Shown: positions 1-10,426 of the stretch, one piece after another | How positions within the stretch are numbered: the first letter of the stretch is position 1 | Layout: the number at the start of each line of letters is the position of its first letter | Assembly: GCA_026391515.1 (NCBI GenBank) | Contig: JAPLEC010000427.1 | Location: 1 to 34,556, forward strand | Length of the DNA stretch: 34,556 nt | Reading direction: 5' to 3' | DNA from: Bacteroidia bacterium | GTDB taxonomy: Bacteria > Bacteroidota > Bacteroidia > Bacteroidales > VadinHA17 | Notes under the pieces: generated by a model | What the model saw: the letters and a program-made list of their open reading frames with translations, nothing else | Database searches by the model: none | What the model was told of the DNA's origin: nothing | Translations under genes and position numbers: made by a program

Positions 1-451
1 CAGTCTGAAGCGGCTGTTTTACCGGCTGACGGAAAATAACTCCGGGAGCTTTTCTTTCAAATGGCATAGTAAACAATTCACCTCCGATTGGTCCTTTCCC
101 GTCAAGCGGTTGCCCGGTAGGAGAGATTACCCTTCCGAGCAATCCATTCCCGACATTGATGGAGGCTATACGTCCAGTACGCTTTACAATGTCTCCCTCG
201 TTGATCTCCTCAGTCGGGCCAAGCAGCACGGCGCCGATACTATCTTCCTCAAGGTTAAGGACGATTGCTTCCATCCCGTTCTCAAATTCAATCAGCTCAT
301 TCGACTCTGCGTTAGAGAGTCCGTAAATACGGGCAATCCCGTCGCCAACCTGAAGTACAGTACCGACTTCTTCCAGTTCGATGCCTGTCTGGATACCCTC
401 AAGCTGCTTGCGGAGAATACTGGTAACTTCCGCTGGTTTAATATTTGCCAT
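1..451 (-). CDS. atpA: F1F0 ATP synthase subunit alpha, N-terminal part (gene runs off the left edge)
   Basis: Minus-strand reading from the CAT at 449-451 gives MANIKPAEVTSILRKQLEGIQTGIELEEVGTVLQVGDGIARIYGLSNAESNELIEFENGMEAIVLNLEEDSIGAVLLG..., the typical alpha-subunit N-terminus; follows atpH. Confidence 0.95.
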   Translation of the reverse strand, partial: MANIKPAEVTSILRKQLEGIQTGIELEEVGTVLQVGDGIARIYGLSNAESNELIEFENGMEAIVLNLEEDSIGAVLLGPTEEINEGDIVKRTGRIASINVGNGLLGRVISPTGQPLDGKGPIGGELFTMPFERKAPGVIFRQPVKQPLQT

Positions 452-567
452 ATTGTTGTTCTTAAAATTTTCTTATGCTATTTATGTATTATAACGATCT
501 CAGTGTATTGCTTTTAAGTTCTTTTTCAATTATCCTGAGTTTGGTCCTTACGCTTGCGTCAATATAA

Positions 568-915
568 TTATCTCGCAGTTGTAAGGACTGATTCCGTAAT
601 ACCCTTATATTCTTTCGTCTCGTGGATAAAAACCCGGGCAATTGCCGGAAGAAAATTCTCCCGGTTGTTTTTCACAACCATTTCAATAAGAGAGAAGGTG
701 ATTATTTCAACGTTTTTTGCCAGAATCTTCTGAAGGACATCAATTTTCTTAGTCGGTCTGATTATCGGGCTTTCAAGAAATTCTTTCATTTCAGGAACTT
801 TACAAATATCTGAAATGAAAATCATGTCCTGATATACCTTATCGAGCAGCTTTTTTTCAAGAGCTGATTCAAAAAGAGCCTTTGAGTATCGTACCGATAT
901 TTTACCGTTGTTCAT
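568..915 (-). pseudogene. atpH: F1F0 ATP synthase subunit delta, apparently truncated or frameshifted (C-terminal tail fragment out of frame at 489-578)
   Basis: MNNGKISVRYSKALFESALEKKLLDKVY... is a delta-subunit N-domain in the expected position between atpF and atpA, but the ORF stops after ...ITESVLTTAR at 115 aa; an out-of-frame LRDNYIDASVRTKLRIIEKELKSNTLRSL* follows. Confidence 0.75.
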
Positions 916-930
916 CAGTCAAACAACCCT

Positions 931-1446
931 TTAGTTTTTATTAATGTTAACGTCCTTAAGATATTTATCAATAAGTTTTTCTTGCTCCTCGGTTTTGCTA
1001 AGCTTTTCACCAAGAACCATTGATGCTATCTCTACTGAAAGACTAGCCACCTGTTCATGGATTTCTGAAAGAGCTTTTGTTTTTTCTCTTTCAATTCCCG
1101 CTTTAGCTTTTTCAACAATTTTTTCAGCTTCTTCAGTTGCTTTTCCTTTTGCTTCAGCAATAAGTTTATCACGCACATTTCTGCCTTCTTTTAGGATAAC
1201 TTCGCGTTCTTCTCTTGCTTTCCGCAAAATAGCCTCATTATCACTCTGAAGTTTTAACATTTCTTCCCGTGCCATTTCAGCAGAAGCGAGTGATCCTTTA
1301 ATCATTTCATCTCTCTGCTTTATTGCAGCAAGAATTGGTTTCCATGCAAATTTTGCAAGCAGGAAGAAAAACAGGGAAAAAATCAATACCGACCAGAAAA
1401 GTGTGCCGATGCCAACAGATGTCAGACTATTACTTGCTAATATCAT
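931..1446 (-). CDS. atpF: F1F0 ATP synthase subunit b
   Basis: N-terminal TM segment, FAWKPILAAIKQRDEMI, and a long charged coiled coil; operon position. Confidence 0.95.
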   Translation of the reverse strand: MILASNSLTSVGIGTLFWSVLIFSLFFFLLAKFAWKPILAAIKQRDEMIKGSLASAEMAREEMLKLQSDNEAILRKAREEREVILKEGRNVRDKLIAEAKGKATEEAEKIVEKAKAGIEREKTKALSEIHEQVASLSVEIASMVLGEKLSKTEEQEKLIDKYLKDVNINKN

Positions 1447-1511
1447 ATTTTCTGAATTAAGAATTTACTGATAAAAGATCCTGCAATCAACCATTGCAGG
1501 ATATCGTTTCC

Positions 1512-2844
<1,333 letters not shown>

Positions 2845-2855
2845 ATCTGTAGTTA

Positions 2856-3242
2856 TTATAAAGATTTGCTTTTCAGTGTTTTCAATATAACCATTACTGA
2901 AAACAAAGTGAATGTTAAATATAAAACAAAAAATAATATAACAGATGATAATCCTGTTTTTTTAGCAATAAAAAACCAGAAGAATGCAAATAAAAGCTCA
3001 GCAAGAAATTTGATGCTTACCACGACGAAACTGTGCAAGGTCTGGCTTGCAGGCTCTCTCCCCTGGCCTCTGAAAAAAAAGATCAGGATCAGAAGGGTAA
3101 TAAGTGTAAAAACAGCTGATGCTATACCTATTTCGTTGTAAGTCAAGCTGATATTGAAATTTGAAACGATAAAAAATCCTGCAACCAGTATCAGAATCTC
3201 CAGCAATGCCAGCAAAAAGATGGACTTGATCAGGGGTTTCAA
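2856..3242 (-). CDS. Small four-TM membrane protein in the ATP synthase operon (AtpI/subunit-I-like position)
   Basis: 128 aa with four hydrophobic segments; located between AtpZ-like and atpB in the same orientation. Confidence 0.7.
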   Translation of the reverse strand: MKPLIKSIFLLALLEILILVAGFFIVSNFNISLTYNEIGIASAVFTLITLLILIFFFRGQGREPASQTLHSFVVVSIKFLAELLFAFFWFFIAKKTGLSSVILFFVLYLTFTLFSVMVILKTLKSKSL

Positions 3243-3250
3243 AAGATGTA

Positions 3251-3499
3251 TTATTTTTTTATTATGAAATCTTTTATGGCAACCCAGATTGCGGCAAAAA
3301 CTCCAAGAAGTGAAAGGATTATTGTAAAGACCGGCTTGCTGAATTCAGCCAGTTTATCAAGTTTAATACCGCCCCAGGTTGTAATAAAGATTATGACGCC
3401 CATCTGGACTGCTATTCCCGAATATTTGGCAAAATCTCCCAGTCCTTTATTTTCCTGGTCTTTCCGGTTCTTTTGTTCTTGCTGCTCCTGCTTCTCCAT
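3251..3499 (-). CDS. AtpZ/AtpI-family putative F0F1-ATPase assembly subunit
   Basis: 82 aa; GLGDFAKYSGIAVQMGVIIFITTWGGIKLDKL...IILSLLGVFAAIWVAIKD is the two-TM AtpZ/I pattern; upstream of atpB. Confidence 0.8.
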   Translation of the reverse strand: MEKQEQQEQKNRKDQENKGLGDFAKYSGIAVQMGVIIFITTWGGIKLDKLAEFSKPVFTIILSLLGVFAAIWVAIKDFIIKK

Positions 3500-3845
3500 T
3501 GTTGTTGTCGCTCATTTTGCAATTACCCGAAAAGATTGCTCCGGGTTCTATCGATAACCGAGTTGTAGCTATATCACCAAATATTTTCGAAGAAGCTTTT
3601 AGAATCAGCAGTTGATTTACAATGATTTTCCCTTCAACAATACCCGATACTTCAGAGTTTTTACAAACAACTTCACCTTTTATCTTTCCTGTTGTTCCAA
3701 TCACCACTTTGCCCTTTGTATTAAGATTACCGGTAAGTGAACCGTCGATACGTATATCGCCGCTGGATTTTACATCTCCGGTTATATCTGTCCCGTTGCT
3801 GACAAGGTTTATTGCCGGAGTTTCGGTCTCATTATATTTTGCCAT
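3447..3845 (-). CDS. Bactofilin (polymer-forming cytoskeletal protein)
   Basis: GTDITGDVKSSGDIRIDGSLTGNLNTKGKVVIGTTGKIKGEVVCKNSEVSGIVEGKIIVNQLLILKASSKIFGDI, a right-handed beta-helix bactofilin repeat. Confidence 0.9.
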   Translation of the reverse strand: MAKYNETETPAINLVSNGTDITGDVKSSGDIRIDGSLTGNLNTKGKVVIGTTGKIKGEVVCKNSEVSGIVEGKIIVNQLLILKASSKIFGDIATTRLSIEPGAIFSGNCKMSDNNNGEAGAARTKEPERPGK

Positions 3846-3920
3846 AGTGGTTAGAATTTTAGAGATTCCAATTTAATAACTCACAAATATAAAAACTATT
3901 GCAGAGAAAAGAATATGTTC

Positions 3921-3989
3921 GCCCCTAAATCCCCTGAAGGGGACCTTAAGGAGCAGTTTTTCAAGTCCCGCTTGCGGGATTGGGGGCGC
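3921..3989. repeat. Dispersed GC-rich palindromic intergenic repeat abutting the fabH stop codon
   Basis: gcccctaaatCCCCTgaAGGGG...agTCCCGCttGCGGGAttgggggcgc; two short perfect hairpins inside outer complementary ends; related copies near 18.9 kb and 32.7 kb. Confidence 0.75.
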
Positions 3990-4988
3990 TTATTTTGGGT
4001 CATAAGCCCATTTAAGATATATTGAGCCCCACGTAAATCCACCGCCAAATGCAGCAAGAATGATCTTATCACCTTTTCTTAGCTTGTTTTCATATTCCCA
4101 CAGGCAGAGCGGAATTGTTGCAGCTGTCGTATTTCCGTAATTTTGAATATTGATCATTATTTTTTCAGGGGGGAGTCCCATTCTTCTTCCGGTTGCATCA
4201 ATAATTCTGAGGTTAGCCTGATGTGGTACCAGCCATGCAATGTCATCTGGTTTCAGATTATTCTTTTCCATTATTTCTGCAGCTACATCAGCCATATTAA
4301 CCACAGCAAATTTGAAAACACTTTGTCCCTCCTGGTAAACAAAATGTTCTTTAGCTTCAATAGTTTCAAATGAAGCTGGTTTTGCAGAACCTCCGGCTTT
4401 AAGGTGAAGGAATTTCCCTCCGGAACCATCCGAATGAAAAATATGATCGATAATACCAACATCGTCTGTGGTAGGTTCCAGAAGAACAGCACCTGCTCCA
4501 TCTCCAAAAAGAGGACATGTAGTACGGTCCGTATAATCAACAATAGATGACATTTTATCAGCACCGACAACTATCACTTTTTTATATTTGCCCGTCTCAA
4601 TATATGATACACCTGTCTGAAGTGAAAAAAGAAAACCCGAACAGGCGGCTCCCAGGTCAAAGCTAAAGGCATTTTTTATTCCCACTTTGTCTGAAATTAT
4701 ATTGGCAGTCGCCGGGAAAGCCATATCAGGCGTAATTGTAGCGCAAATCAACAGATCAATCTCTTCAGGTGATGTATTTGTTTTTTCGAGTAACCCTTTA
4801 ACAGCCATTTCGCCAAGGACTGAGGTTCCCTGGCCGACGCCCTTAAGAATATGTCTTTCTTTAATACCGACGCGTTGCATAATCCACTCGTCGGATGTGT
4901 CGACCATTCTTGAAAGTTCCTGGTTTGTAAGCCTGTATTCAGGAACCCAGGCATGAATGCCAGTAATGGCCGCCCGTATTTTTTCCAT
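3990..4988 (-). CDS. fabH: 3-oxoacyl-ACP synthase III (KAS III)
   Basis: [20 protein letters not shown] and NYGNTTAAT supply the Cys-His-Asn triad; adjacent to plsX. Confidence 0.97.
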   Translation of the reverse strand: MEKIRAAITGIHAWVPEYRLTNQELSRMVDTSDEWIMQRVGIKERHILKGVGQGTSVLGEMAVKGLLEKTNTSPEEIDLLICATITPDMAFPATANIISDKVGIKNAFSFDLGAACSGFLFSLQTGVSYIETGKYKKVIVVGADKMSSIVDYTDRTTCPLFGDGAGAVLLEPTTDDVGIIDHIFHSDGSGGKFLHLKAGGSAKPASFETIEAKEHFVYQEGQSVFKFAVVNMADVAAEIMEKNNLKPDDIAWLVPHQANLRIIDATGRRMGLPPEKIMINIQNYGNTTAATIPLCLWEYENKLRKGDKIILAAFGGGFTWGSIYLKWAYDPK

Positions 4989-4990
4989 AA

Positions 4991-5929
4991 TTAAATAGCT
5001 TCTTTAATCTTCTGAGCCAAATTAACATGTACAACTGCCCATGTCTGAAGGATCATATTCATTATGGCCTTTCTTTTTGATATTCCATGACCAATCACAA
5101 CATTGGCATTTATTCCCACGACGGGTGTTCCGCCAATATTCTCGAAATCGAGACGATCAAAAAATGAATCTTTTAAATTTCTTGTTTTATAGATATGATG
5201 AAATGCTTCAGTTTGCTTTAAAACGACATTCCCTACGAATCCGTCACATACTATAACATCTGCCATTGTTTCACTGAAGAGACTGTTTGCTTCAATATTC
5301 CCTTCAAAATTAAGGCCCGGATGTTCTTTCATCATTTCATAAGCAGCTTTAACAGCAGCAGTCCCTTTTGATTCTTCCTCTCCGATATTAAGAAGCCTTA
5401 CTGTCGGATTATTAACTTTAAGTACGTATTTGGCGAACAGAGAGCCCAGAATACCATACTGAAGCAGTACATCAGGTTTACAATCCGGACTTAATCCTAC
5501 ATCAAGGATTACAGAGTTACGGCTGTTTAGTGAAGGTACAATTGTTGCAAGGGCAGGTCGCAATACTCCGGGTATAACATTTACAGTATAACTGGCTCCA
5601 ACCAGCATTGCTCCTGTGTTTCCGGCGCTGCAAAAGCCGTCTATCTGTTTCTCTTTCAGCATTCTGTATCCTACTGCAATGCTTGAATCAGGCTTTTGTG
5701 AATAGGCCTTTGCCGGAACATCACCCATTTCAATAACCTGGGTAGTATGTACAATTTTAAAACGAGAGAGCTCACAATCTAACTCTTTCAGTTTCTTTTT
5801 GATAGAGTTTTCATCTCCTATCAGAACCAGATCATCTACGGCAGATAAATGTTGCAGGGAATCAACTGCACCTTCAATAACAGCATCAGGTGCAAAATCA
5901 CCACCCATAACATCAAGGCCAATTTTCAT
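4991..5929 (-). CDS. plsX: Phosphate acyltransferase PlsX
   Basis: [22 protein letters not shown]...[15 protein letters not shown]...[14 protein letters not shown]. Confidence 0.97.
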   Translation of the reverse strand: MKIGLDVMGGDFAPDAVIEGAVDSLQHLSAVDDLVLIGDENSIKKKLKELDCELSRFKIVHTTQVIEMGDVPAKAYSQKPDSSIAVGYRMLKEKQIDGFCSAGNTGAMLVGASYTVNVIPGVLRPALATIVPSLNSRNSVILDVGLSPDCKPDVLLQYGILGSLFAKYVLKVNNPTVRLLNIGEEESKGTAAVKAAYEMMKEHPGLNFEGNIEANSLFSETMADVIVCDGFVGNVVLKQTEAFHHIYKTRNLKDSFFDRLDFENIGGTPVVGINANVVIGHGISKRKAIMNMILQTWAVVHVNLAQKIKEAI

Positions 5930-5954
5930 TTTTTTACTGTTTCGTTACACGAAA

Positions 5955-6140
5955 TCAGGCACTTGTCTTTTTCTCAATAGCAAGCTTGCCTCTGTAAAAT
6001 CCGCACTCAGGACATACCCTGTGATACTTAACTGAAGAGCCGCAATTAGAACAGACTGACACTGTCGGAGCAGTTGCTTTATAATGTGTCCTGCGCTTAT
6101 CTCTTCTTGTTTTCGAGTGTTTACGTTTGGGATTTGGCAT
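5955..6140 (-). CDS. rpmF: 50S ribosomal protein L32
   Basis: MPNPKRKHSKTRRDKRRTHYKA...CSNCGSSVKYHRVCPECGFYRG, zinc-ribbon form. Confidence 0.97.
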   Translation of the reverse strand: MPNPKRKHSKTRRDKRRTHYKATAPTVSVCSNCGSSVKYHRVCPECGFYRGKLAIEKKTSA

Positions 6141-6152
6141 TTTATTTTCTAT

Positions 6153-6674
6153 TTAATTGTTGTTTATTAATTTCTTCAATTCTTCCCAACGGGGATCCAT
6201 TCTGCCATCTTCATTAACGATATGTTGATTAAGCTTCATAAGCATTTCCGGATCACATCCGCTGATACCATTCTTGTCTTCAGGATGAACTCTTTGTATC
6301 GGCAACGCCAGAAGAATGTACTCATAAAAATATTGTTTCAGATCGAGATCATATTCATCTGCCGGAACTGTTATTATATCAGGATCGCTTTCATCGTTGA
6401 TTTTACCGAATTTAATTAAAAGCCTGTTTTCGCTATCAACCGGATGTGAAAATACCAGCAGACATCTGTCGCACGAAATACTGACCACTCCTTTAATTCT
6501 GATTGCCAGATTTATATGAGAAGATCTTTTATCGGCTTCAATGAAAGCTTCAAGCATCCCGTTTTTAACTTCCGACTCTTCAAATTGTTCAAAAAACTCT
6601 TTGTTAATCTCAAAATTAAAATTGTGACGTCCTTCTTTTAAACCGCTGATTGGTATGGTAAATAATCCGGACAT
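6153..6674 (-). CDS. DUF177 / YceD family protein
   Basis: Located upstream of rpmF as expected; ISCDRCLLVFSHPVD...DEYDLDLKQYFYEYILLALPIQRVHPED; probable start MSGLFTIP, 14 codons inside the longest ORF. Confidence 0.88.
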   Translation of the reverse strand: MSGLFTIPISGLKEGRHNFNFEINKEFFEQFEESEVKNGMLEAFIEADKRSSHINLAIRIKGVVSISCDRCLLVFSHPVDSENRLLIKFGKINDESDPDIITVPADEYDLDLKQYFYEYILLALPIQRVHPEDKNGISGCDPEMLMKLNQHIVNEDGRMDPRWEELKKLINNN

Positions 6675-6856
6675 CTCAGTAAATTTTGGTCTGCAAAAAT
6701 ATGAAAGCTTATTCAATTAAAAAAATTATCAACAAAAAAGTAACATTTCCCCCTGTAAATGACAGGATACCGTTAAAAAACCGCCATTTACCGATTTTCC
6801 CTAACCACACCATGCCTAAAGTGTTATTTTTACCCTGAATTTAATCTTAATTAACA

Positions 6857-7225
6857 ATGAGACATCATGATAATTCATTAAAAAGACGCAGGGAGCACCA
6901 TCCGGTAGTAAGCATAGGTCTTTTCTTTATCGTGCTTGGACTGGCTCTTCTTGTTGCAACAAACGATATGCTTCATCTGGGAAGCGTAAAAGAATATTTC
7001 ACCTGGGAAACTTTATTGGTATTCCTGGGAGCTTTAATGTTGCTTAATCTTCGTTTTATCCCGGGATTGCTGCTCATAGCCGGTGGAATATGGTTTATGT
7101 GGGATAATCATTACGGTGAAATGCCTCAGCTTATCAAAACAATTTACTGGCCTGCGGTTATTATGCTGATGGGTCTGTTATTTATTATTTCTTCATTCTT
7201 TAAAAGAAAAAATGTCAATAATTAA
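6857..7225 (+). CDS. LiaI/LiaF-type transmembrane (DUF5668-like) membrane protein
   Basis: 122 aa with several TM segments; HHPVVSIGLFFIVLGLALLVATNDM...WPAVIMLMGLLFII. Confidence 0.7.
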   Translation: MRHHDNSLKRRREHHPVVSIGLFFIVLGLALLVATNDMLHLGSVKEYFTWETLLVFLGALMLLNLRFIPGLLLIAGGIWFMWDNHYGEMPQLIKTIYWPAVIMLMGLLFIISSFFKRKNVNN

Positions 7226-7249
7226 TTCAAAAAAAATAAATTTACAATT

Positions 7250-7999
7250 ATGGAAACTATAAATGATTACCGGGATGAGCGTCGTCAGTCAAGACGAGAG
7301 CATCATCATCTTACAAATAACAGGGTAATAATCGGAGTAGTCCTGTTGCTGGCAGGATTGTGCCTGGTGATAAAAAACACCGGGATCTTTCCCGATTATC
7401 TTGTTCAGATAATCTTCAGCTGGCAGATGCTACTGGTGGTGATCGGTCTTGTTATGACCCTTGGTGCAACTGAAAAAACGGCCGGAATAATTGTAATGGC
7501 TGTGGGCGGATTTTTTATGATTCCCCTGCTGTTTCGAGTGACATTTCACATGTACAACATGTTCTGGCCTGCAATATTTATAATTATCGGCATTGTTTTT
7601 ATTGTCACCAAGCGAAAAGGCTGGAATGCTGTTACATCCAAAGGTGTGGCTGAAGATGAATTTATTGATTATGTAAACATTTTCAGCGGTGGTGAACGAC
7701 AGATTGTTTCTCAAAATTTCAAGGGAGGTAAAATATCCTCAGTCTTCGGCGGTATTGATCTTGATCTTACGAAAGCAAAGCTGGCCCCCGGAAAAAATTT
7801 TCTTGAAATTGCCTGTGTTTTCGGTGGTGCTACGATAATAGTCCCTGACACATGGTATGTTACGATTGAAGTGACTCCGATCCTTGGCGGTTTCAGCGAT
7901 ACACGCAAACTTTTTCCCGGCAGATCTGTCGAATCTGAGAGTCAGCTTATTATTAAAGGAGCCGTTGTATTTGGTGGGGGTGAAGTAAAAAGTTATTAA
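7250..7999 (+). CDS. LiaF-like (cell-wall-active antibiotic response) membrane protein
   Basis: TM half followed by a C-terminal beta domain: FSGGERQIVSQNFKGGKISSVFGGIDLDLTKAKL...IEVTPILGGFSDTR. Confidence 0.8.
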   Translation: METINDYRDERRQSRREHHHLTNNRVIIGVVLLLAGLCLVIKNTGIFPDYLVQIIFSWQMLLVVIGLVMTLGATEKTAGIIVMAVGGFFMIPLLFRVTFHMYNMFWPAIFIIIGIVFIVTKRKGWNAVTSKGVAEDEFIDYVNIFSGGERQIVSQNFKGGKISSVFGGIDLDLTKAKLAPGKNFLEIACVFGGATIIVPDTWYVTIEVTPILGGFSDTRKLFPGRSVESESQLIIKGAVVFGGGEVKSY

Positions 8000-8008
8000 G
8001 ATAATCTG

Positions 8009-9064
8009 ATGAAACATCCTGTACTGAATAACAGGGTACGTCTTATAGTCTGGTGGCTGGTCTGGCTTTTCCTTGCGTCAGGCCAGACACTTTTATTCTA
8101 TTATGCATTCGGGAAATTTGCTAAAATCAGCATTCCTGATACCATTCTGTCATTAATAATCTATTCAGGCATTGCATTATCGCTGTGGTATCCTTTCAGC
8201 TATTTTAACAAAGAAGGAACAAAGCCGATATCTCTCATTACCAATCTGGTGGCAAGTGGTGCAATCTCGATCACGCTATGGATGGTGCTGACGAAATCGA
8301 TAATGTTGCTTGTATTGCCTGAACAAAATAATTACCGGGAATACTGGGACGCAACATTCCCCTACAGGATCGGTACCGGTGTATTTATTTACGGGCTTAT
8401 CGTGCTTTCTTATTATCTGTTTATCAGCCTTATTAATTTATCGGAGAAAAAAGCAAAAGAGGCCAGGCTTGAGAGCCTGGTCAAAGAGACAGAGCTTAAA
8501 ATGCTTCGATCGCAGATCAATCCTCATTTCCTCTTTAACAGCCTTAATTCAGTCAGTTCACTGACTATTACTGATCCGGAAAAAGCAAGGGATATGGTTA
8601 TTAAGCTGTCGGAATTTATGCGATATGCATTGTCGAAGAAAGATGAACAGCCCGTTTCGCTCAGAAGTGAATTTGAAAACCTGAAGTTGTATCTGGATAT
8701 CGAAAAAGTACGGTTCGGCGACAAGTTATTTACCGAGGATCATATTGATGAAAATTGTCTTGAAACAAAAATACCTGCTATGCTGCTCCAGCCGCTCTAT
8801 GAAAATGCAATTAAGCATGGCGTTTATGAAAGCATTGAACTTGTTAAAATTATAACACAGGTAAAGATTATTGACGGACATGTTGAAATTACTATAAGTA
8901 ATAATTACGATTCTGGGCCATCGTCAAAAAAAGGGACGGGAACCGGTCTGTTAAATGTTGCCAGGCGGCTTGAATTGTACTATGGAAACAAAGCATCGAT
9001 AAATACAACAAAGGAAAATGGAATTTACACTGTAACTTTGTATATACCTACAGATTATTTTTAA
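8009..9064 (+). CDS. LytS/YpdA-type sensor histidine kinase
   Basis: LRSQINPHFLFNSLNSVSSL (His_kinase) and LQPLYENAIKHGV, GTGTGLLNVARRLELYYG (HATPase); TM segments at the N-terminus. Confidence 0.93.
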   Translation: MKHPVLNNRVRLIVWWLVWLFLASGQTLLFYYAFGKFAKISIPDTILSLIIYSGIALSLWYPFSYFNKEGTKPISLITNLVASGAISITLWMVLTKSIMLLVLPEQNNYREYWDATFPYRIGTGVFIYGLIVLSYYLFISLINLSEKKAKEARLESLVKETELKMLRSQINPHFLFNSLNSVSSLTITDPEKARDMVIKLSEFMRYALSKKDEQPVSLRSEFENLKLYLDIEKVRFGDKLFTEDHIDENCLETKIPAMLLQPLYENAIKHGVYESIELVKIITQVKIIDGHVEITISNNYDSGPSSKKGTGTGLLNVARRLELYYGNKASINTTKENGIYTVTLYIPTDYF

Positions 9065-9153
9065 AGTTCCATTTGAAAATTATTATTTATATTTAGGAGG
9101 AAGAAAAGAAGGAGTCTGTTTTAAGTTAAGGGAATTGCAGGAAAAAGAAATCG

Positions 9154-9906
9154 ATGAAAAAGATCAGAACTGTAATAATTGACGATGAAGCTCCGGCACG
9201 GGAAATAATTAAACATTATTTAAAAGATCTCGATTCTATTGAAATTATTGCTGAATGTGCCGACGGCTTTTGTGGGTTGAAATCAATTTCATTTATGAAG
9301 CCGGACCTGGTTTTTCTTGATATCCAGATGCCCAGGCTGACTGGAATTGAACTGGTTGAAGTTCTTACAGAAAAACCTGTAATTATCTTTATTACAGCCT
9401 ATGACCAGTTTGCGCTGAAAGCTTTTGAGCTCAATGCCGTAGATTATCTTTTAAAACCATTCCCTAAAATACGGTTCCTTGATGCAGTCAATAAAGCTAT
9501 TGACAAGATCCGGTCAGGGACTGAAAATTTAGAGCCGGCAAATCAGCTTCTCGCCAAGAAGCCTGAACCAGCTTCTCCAATCAACAGGGTCGTTGTACGT
9601 AAAGGGAATTCCATTAATTTAATTCCCATTGAACAGATAAAATATGTTGAGGCACAGGATGATTATGTAATGATCTATCATTCATCCGGCAAAGCCCTTA
9701 AACAGCAGACTATGAAGTATTATGAAGATAATCTGCCGGTTGCTGATTTCGTACGAATTCATCGTTCGTACATCGTGAGTGTACATGAAATCAACCGTAT
9801 AGAGCCTTATGGAAAAGATAATCATGTTGCAATCCTGCATTCAGGAGATAAATTACCAGTCAGCAGATCCGGCTACAAGCATTTGAAGGAAGAACTGAAT
9901 TTTTAA
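9154..9906 (+). CDS. LytTR-family response regulator
   Basis: RTVIIDDEAPAREII...LVFLDIQMP...YLLKPF receiver plus IKYVEAQDDYVMIYHSSGK...FVRIHRSYIVSV LytTR domain. Confidence 0.95.
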   Translation: MKKIRTVIIDDEAPAREIIKHYLKDLDSIEIIAECADGFCGLKSISFMKPDLVFLDIQMPRLTGIELVEVLTEKPVIIFITAYDQFALKAFELNAVDYLLKPFPKIRFLDAVNKAIDKIRSGTENLEPANQLLAKKPEPASPINRVVVRKGNSINLIPIEQIKYVEAQDDYVMIYHSSGKALKQQTMKYYEDNLPVADFVRIHRSYIVSVHEINRIEPYGKDNHVAILHSGDKLPVSRSGYKHLKEELNF

Positions 9907-9920
9907 ATTCTAACAAATCC

Positions 9921-10014
9921 CCTTTGTGCTCTTTGTGATTTACCTTAGTGCTCTTTATGGTTAATTTTCTTCTTAACCACTAAGGACACGAAGTACACAC
10001 TAAGAACACTAAGG
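9921..10014. repeat. Dispersed inverted repeat of the CACTAAGAGCACAAAG family
   Basis: cctttgtgctctttgtg...ccttagtgctctttatggttaa / ttcttaaccactaaggacacgaag...cactaagaacactaagg; same motif at 32551-32619 and 32844-32860. Confidence 0.75.
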
Positions 10015-10040
10015 CTTATTCTGGAGAGATTTCAGTGTAA

Positions 10041-10346
10041 TTATTTCAAACGACTCCCTTTTTTAAATTTACGAAGAGAAATTGAAAATGGTTTATATCT
10101 TTTGAATCTGAAAAGCGGAACCGGATCAAACCCATGTGTCCCTCCGGGCCGGCATCTGAGAATTCTGTTTGTACCTAAAATAATACCAATAAATGGTCCA
10201 TGAAGCTTTAATGCTTCAAGCATATATTCTGAACATGATGGAACATGGCGGCAAGACGGCCTTAAAAACGGAGAAATCGCATAACGGTAAAAATGAACAG
10301 GCAGCGACAGTAAAAAGGATAATATATCTTTCACAAATTTTATCAC
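10041..10346 (-). CDS. yidD: Membrane protein insertion efficiency factor YidD
   Basis: YRYAISPFLRPSCRHVPSCSEYMLEALKLHGPFIG...RILRCRPGGTHGFDPVP. Confidence 0.95.
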   Translation of the reverse strand: MIKFVKDILSFLLSLPVHFYRYAISPFLRPSCRHVPSCSEYMLEALKLHGPFIGIILGTNRILRCRPGGTHGFDPVPLFRFKRYKPFSISLRKFKKGSRLK

Positions 10347-10426
10347 AGCCTAAATATAATTAAAAAGCTCAGATTGCATTAAAATGGGCTGCATATACTT
10401 ATGTGGTTGCTGCGCTTGGATCGCTT

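Noticed and set aside
110-517. Plus-strand 135-aa ORF opposite atpA
   Set aside because: Antisense to a clear atpA coding region; no recognisable family features.
944-1249. Plus-strand 101-aa Ser/Phe-rich ORF opposite atpF
   Set aside because: Typical shadow ORF opposite a Lys/Glu-rich coiled coil.
4283-4570. Minus-strand 95-aa ORF overlapping fabH in another frame
   Set aside because: fabH is intact across the region in its own frame, so this is an alternate-frame ORF without support.
7430-8017. Minus-strand ORFs opposite the LiaF-like gene
   Set aside because: Antisense shadow ORFs; the plus-strand gene has clear family similarity.
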